11,553 nt of DNA from Amoebophrya sp. AT5.2. Taxonomy: Eukaryota > Sar > Dinophyceae > Syndiniales > Amoebophryaceae. Both the position numbers and the translations under genes were made by a program. Positions 8,226-11,553 of this stretch are shown piece after piece. The stretch is taken from contig RXOD01006030.1 in NCBI GenBank assembly GCA_005223375.1, positions 1 through 11,553 of the forward strand. Reading direction: 5' to 3'. The first letter of the stretch is position 1. Every line of letters starts with the position of its first letter. The notes under the pieces were generated by a model. It did no database searches. It had not been told where the DNA came from and was given only the letters and a program-made list of their open reading frames with translations.

Positions 8226-9848
8226 GATTGATTGCAAGAGCGCGAGAATCTTCAACGACGAGAAATCTACTGCTGCAAACAGCTAGTAGTGAGGATCCAG
8301 AGGGGGCAGAGCTATGTAGTGGTTGTATGAAAATGGAAAAGTCCTTCAAATCGGTCTCGTATGGTCGCCGATAGTTAGGATACAACGGCAACTCGGTAGC
8401 TAGTTTTCAGGCAAAGGCCCAGCGCCTCTTCCTGGAGTCCAGAAGAGCGGTGACCCCTCGCCAACCGAGCAGAACCGAGTCTATGATAGAGATAGCTAGG
8501 GCAGAAGTCAATGCACTTCCACTTCGCGTAGTCGTAGGTAGCAATGAATGGCGGAAATGGAAAATCGTGGATCGCAACTGGAGCTTAATAAATTGGTCTA
8601 GCACGAGCACGTTGACAACAAAATGGCTTGTTGTGTATCGCGTACTAAGTAAGGCAAGTAAGATGCAACGAGGATTGAAATCTAATTGAAGGTTAAAAGG
8701 ACGGTGACTGTCTAACAAGTAGCGGCACACTACTCGGTTCGAAAGATCAGCAAAGCGATCTTTTTTTTACGGCGGCCACATCAACACGAATGTAAGGTAG
8801 TACTGGTAGCGGTAGGCAAATCGGGTCCGCAAGAGCCTGAAAAAGATGATTCCGGCGATGAATGTGCGCTGAATAAATGTACGCGACCACTTCTCTTACT
8901 GTAGGTGTGCTAGCGTAGCGAGTTCTTTTTCGTTTTGGTTCGGGCCAATTCTTTTGGCAGTTTTGGTGAAATGATTTGCGGCACAAGAAATTTAGACCGA
9001 GATTGTGGGCCTCACCGAAGAGCGATCGAAGTGAATCTCTCCTGCACCAGGGAATTCTAGGGAATGTGTATGGATCAGGAGCGGAAAGATTTTGTATTTT
9101 GTGCACTTCACAATCACACAGTGAAGCGGACCGACTTATCCTTGAACTGTTGGCAAATTGTGATTACTGTACCGATGAGCGTTTTACTGTAATCAAGATA
9201 GAAGCAAGAGCGGCTGCGCCTGAAGCTGCAGGTGAACAACTCTTTCTGCTCTAGAATAGTAGCGGTCCTCAGTATTAGAGAGTCACTTAATGTACGCATG
9301 CAGTGGACCTGGTGGTGGTGGAGTGTGCAGCTCTAGCGCTATTCACCTCCATCGGGAGAGTACTCCCAGCCGCCTCCCCGGCTTGCGCAATTCCCCCCGC
9401 GGGAGAGCAGGGCGCCACGCCTAGCGATCAACAAAAAAGACTGTGGTTTTTTCGGGGGGATTTGAATGCATGGTAAAGGTAAGGCTCATTGAGACGCACC
9501 CGCGTGGGCGTGGAACTTGACGTATCCTATCAGTACGAAAACCCGAATCAGAACGTCCTTCTGCTTTTCTAGGACTCCGAGGAGACGAAAGCGAAACCGA
9601 CTGACGAGCGACGAAAAAGTAGGTCATCTAGGACGAAAATTAATTTTCGCGGACGACAAGAAGCTCGTTCTTTTTTCCTCGGACGAGTGCAGCCAAAGTG
9701 TACTACGCGTAAGTACCACACGAACGACGCAGATGCCTCTGCAGCTCTACTCTTCTCTTTCTCCAACTCTAAAGACCGAAGGACCCTCTGGCTCTGTGCG
9801 AAACGAGACACGGGGGACGACGCGGGCGCACACGAAGTGCAATCGGGT
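8226..9848. other. Intergenic stretch without a supported gene
   Basis: This holds the promoter side of the GNAT gene and the 3' side of the ARF-like gene. The best open frames are plus-strand 8976-9254 (92 codons, no ATG at its start, ends LILELLANCDYC...QLFLL) and minus-strand 8747-9106 (119 codons). They overlap on opposite strands, so at most one could be real, and I recognise no family in either. A GC-rich patch lies at about 9340-9420. No tRNA, rRNA or mobile element is visible. Confidence 0.45.
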
Positions 9849-10844
9849 TCAAGCGCTCGTCTGCCGGACAGGGTCCTCATTTTGCGCTGCAGGCGCAGAA
9901 GAACTTTGCGCTGCAGCGACAGCCCCGCCCACTTCTTGGCATACTCCGGCCGCCACGAGCCTCTCCCGCAGCCAAAGCAGCCCGGGCTCGACTCCGCGCA
10001 AATCCGCTGCAGCCGTCAATCTGCAGCTCTGAATCAGAAATGGGGGGTCGTCTTCCTCAAGCGGTCCACGGCCACCGAATTTCTCTCCCAGCTTGAGCAA
10101 ATCCATCAGCTGGAGACTTTTTGGCACGAGCACCCTGCCCTCGCTGTTATCAGCCAGCAGCAGCCACGGTACGACGGGCACAGAATTTTTCTTCGAGGTT
10201 TTTTCCTTGTGTCTGCGAATGGCCTGCGCGGCCTGGCTGATGCCCTCCGCGCCCATTTTTGCGATGAGTGCGAGGCACGGGTCTGATGTGGTCCGATGCG
10301 GATGGTCATCGTCATGCAGAACGGTCGCCTGGAGCCGGATTTCTGGCTCGACAACGGTGGTCTCCGGATAGACGCCTCCTTCGCCCGCACTCATCGGCAC
10401 CGCGGAGTGCAGCGCTTCCCACATTTTCTCGAACCTTTCGGCGGACTCGTGGGTCGTTTGCGTGCTTTTCAGGTCCAGGACGAAAATCACTCCCGCGACA
10501 GGCAACTCGTTCCACAGGTCAGCTGCGTGTGCATCCTCAAACGATTCGAAGGAGAAGATGCGCGGGGCGCGAAATATCTCCTCGATCCCAGCTTTCAGGC
10601 CGCCACCAGCCGTAGGGTCAGACCGCGCCGACGGCACAATCTGCCACTCGGAATCGGCTGCGAGAAACTGGCGTTTGAGAAAAGATCGAAGCTCGGGCTC
10701 GTACTCGTACTCGTTGGAGCGAACTGGAAGCGGCGCGGTGAAGGCTTTGGCGCGCGTGCCTTGGCCACGCAGCACAAAATGGACCAACTCGCTGTTTTCG
10801 GCGGAGAGGAACTGCCGCGAAGGATCGATTAGCAGCAGTGGCAT
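9849..10844 (-). CDS. Degenerate ARF-like small GTPase (pseudo-GTPase)
   Basis: A single exon from ATG 10842-10844 to TGA 9849-9851 gives 331 residues. The open frame extends upstream to 10952 but has no further ATG. Its middle and C-terminal parts follow the ARF fold in order: LWNELPVAGVIFVLDL (110-125) resembles the ARF helix 2/strand 4 segment (LWRxYF...GLIFVVDS); PWLLLADNSE (226-235) stands where ARFs have the strand plus NKxD motif; FLIQSCRLTAAADLRGVEPGLLWLRERL (269-296) matches the IQAxCA...GDGLxEGLDWL ending. The N-terminus MPLLLIDPSRQF starts with a strand but lacks the GxxxxGK[ST] P-loop, and NKxD is replaced by DNSE. A Ser/Thr/Lys-rich insert of about 65 residues (155-220) separates helix 3 from strand 5. 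GTP binding is therefore unlikely; a scaffold role is an inference. It could instead be an unrelated fold with chance similarity. Confidence 0.5.
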   Translation of the reverse strand: MPLLLIDPSRQFLSAENSELVHFVLRGQGTRAKAFTAPLPVRSNEYEYEPELRSFLKRQFLAADSEWQIVPSARSDPTAGGGLKAGIEEIFRAPRIFSFESFEDAHAADLWNELPVAGVIFVLDLKSTQTTHESAERFEKMWEALHSAVPMSAGEGGVYPETTVVEPEIRLQATVLHDDDHPHRTTSDPCLALIAKMGAEGISQAAQAIRRHKEKTSKKNSVPVVPWLLLADNSEGRVLVPKSLQLMDLLKLGEKFGGRGPLEEDDPPFLIQSCRLTAAADLRGVEPGLLWLRERLVAAGVCQEVGGAVAAAQSSSAPAAQNEDPVRQTSA

Positions 10845-11553
10845 CCGGAACTTCCTTGCTATGCGTGCGGCTATGCCAAGCGAAAAATTCAGTGGAAACC
10901 ATTTCCGGGCACAGAACGTTGTCTCTTCATGCGTCGCTCCTGCCTCACACAACGATGTCTCTTCATATTTCTATTTGCATTGCCTGACTAGAGCGGCGCT
11001 TGCGCGACGTCAGCACGCTCACGATTTGCCTCCGTGGGGACTAAATTCTCGAGGTGTGTTTTCAAATTTCGTTCGTTGGTAGCAATCTCACGGGCCCATT
11101 GCCATCGCCGCTATGGTGCGGTTTAGATTGGTCGATGAGTGGTCCTTACTCTTTCGAATTTGCTACCATGCGTAGGGTCAGCCGCTGCTCTTCCGTAAGC
11201 CGAAAAATTATCGACAACGCCTTTCTTCACTATGCGGCGGCCTGTGCAGCTGCTGGCAACTAGAGTCTACCGATTCCAATTCGCTGAGGTACAAAACATG
11301 ATAATCGTGACAAGAAACGAGGGCATTTTGGTTTGTGGTCGGAGATATATGATGCTGGGTTTGTTGAGTCTTCGAAGTGGTGTAAACAGCTTCGTGTTCG
11401 CAACCCCAGTAAAGTGGTATTCTTGAGGAGAAGTAGTTTCTCTTGCTTCCGGGCGGTGTGACGCTATGCAGACTACCTCTCGGTCGTTCTCTTTATGTGT
11501 AAAAACCAGATGCTTCTTTAAATATAAATGTTATCATTATAGATTTGTAAGAT
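10845..11553. other. 5' flank of the ARF-like gene, no gene seen
   Basis: Only short plus-strand frames occur (11054-11263 and 11232-11426), with no family resemblance and no splice-linked partners I could find. The last 40 bases are AT-rich. A non-coding 5' exon of the ARF-like gene could lie here: its frame has an AG just before the start codon (AGCAAG|GAAGTTCCGGATG in sense), but no donor can be assigned. Confidence 0.4.

Noticed and set aside
7117..8227. Several plus-strand frames of 100-140 codons
   Set aside because: They lie opposite exon 1 of the GNAT gene. Their Arg/Ser-rich composition is what antisense of its Ser/Glu-rich coding gives.
8976..9254. A 92-codon plus-strand frame
   Set aside because: It has no ATG start, no splice partner and no motif, and it overlaps a 119-codon minus frame. 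It is described within the intergenic entry rather than called a gene.
10296..10832. A 178-codon plus-strand open frame
   Set aside because: It is the antisense shadow of the ARF-like gene. The minus-strand frame is longer, has an ATG and matches a family, while the plus frame has no recognisable motif.
1..11553. Bacterial operon, CRISPR array, insertion sequence, tRNA or spliced-leader gene
   Set aside because: There are spliced exons and no ribosome-binding sites or polycistronic packing. I saw no regularly spaced repeats, no transposase motifs, no tRNA box pair and no dinoflagellate spliced-leader sequence, although I could only scan by eye.

Overview
This window looks like nuclear DNA from a flagellated single-celled eukaryote. 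Three protein-coding genes can be supported, all on the minus strand, and none is bacterial in style. Two of them are cut by short GT-AG introns (about 67-208 nt), and exon phases match at every junction I could reconstruct. One protein is built from sperm-tail PG-rich (SHIPPO/STPGR) repeats, which in known families belong to cilia and flagella. Base composition is mixed and gene spacing is loose. An alveolate or similar protist fits, but the sequence alone does not fix the lineage; no dinoflagellate spliced leader was seen.

Layout. 1-983: a (GTTT)n microsatellite and no convincing gene. 984-2636 (minus): five-exon gene for a 385-residue STPGR-repeat protein with an N-terminal region that resembles a SAM domain. 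2637-2875: the 5' flank of that gene, with two small tandem repeats. 2876-3883: probably holds an unrecognised spliced gene, but both strands carry phase-compatible open segments, so strand and model are unresolved. 3884-6001: no confident gene, with scattered short open frames and one segment ending in a near-perfect splice donor. 6002-8225 (minus): four-exon gene for a GNAT-type N-acetyltransferase with a 390-residue low-complexity N-terminal extension and two competing last exons. 8226-9848: no supported gene. 9849-10844 (minus): uninterrupted gene for a 331-residue protein resembling a degenerate ARF-like small GTPase without nucleotide-binding motifs. 10845-11553: nothing supported.

The three genes have no clear common pathway. 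An STPGR protein and an ARF-like protein could both serve the cilium, but that is only a family-level inference. Their shared orientation could reflect one-directional gene order or chance. The most useful leads are the alternative terminal exons of the GNAT gene, the SAM-like plus STPGR architecture, a cryptic PGPG segment inside an STPGR intron, the pseudo-GTPase, and the unresolved locus at 2876-3883.
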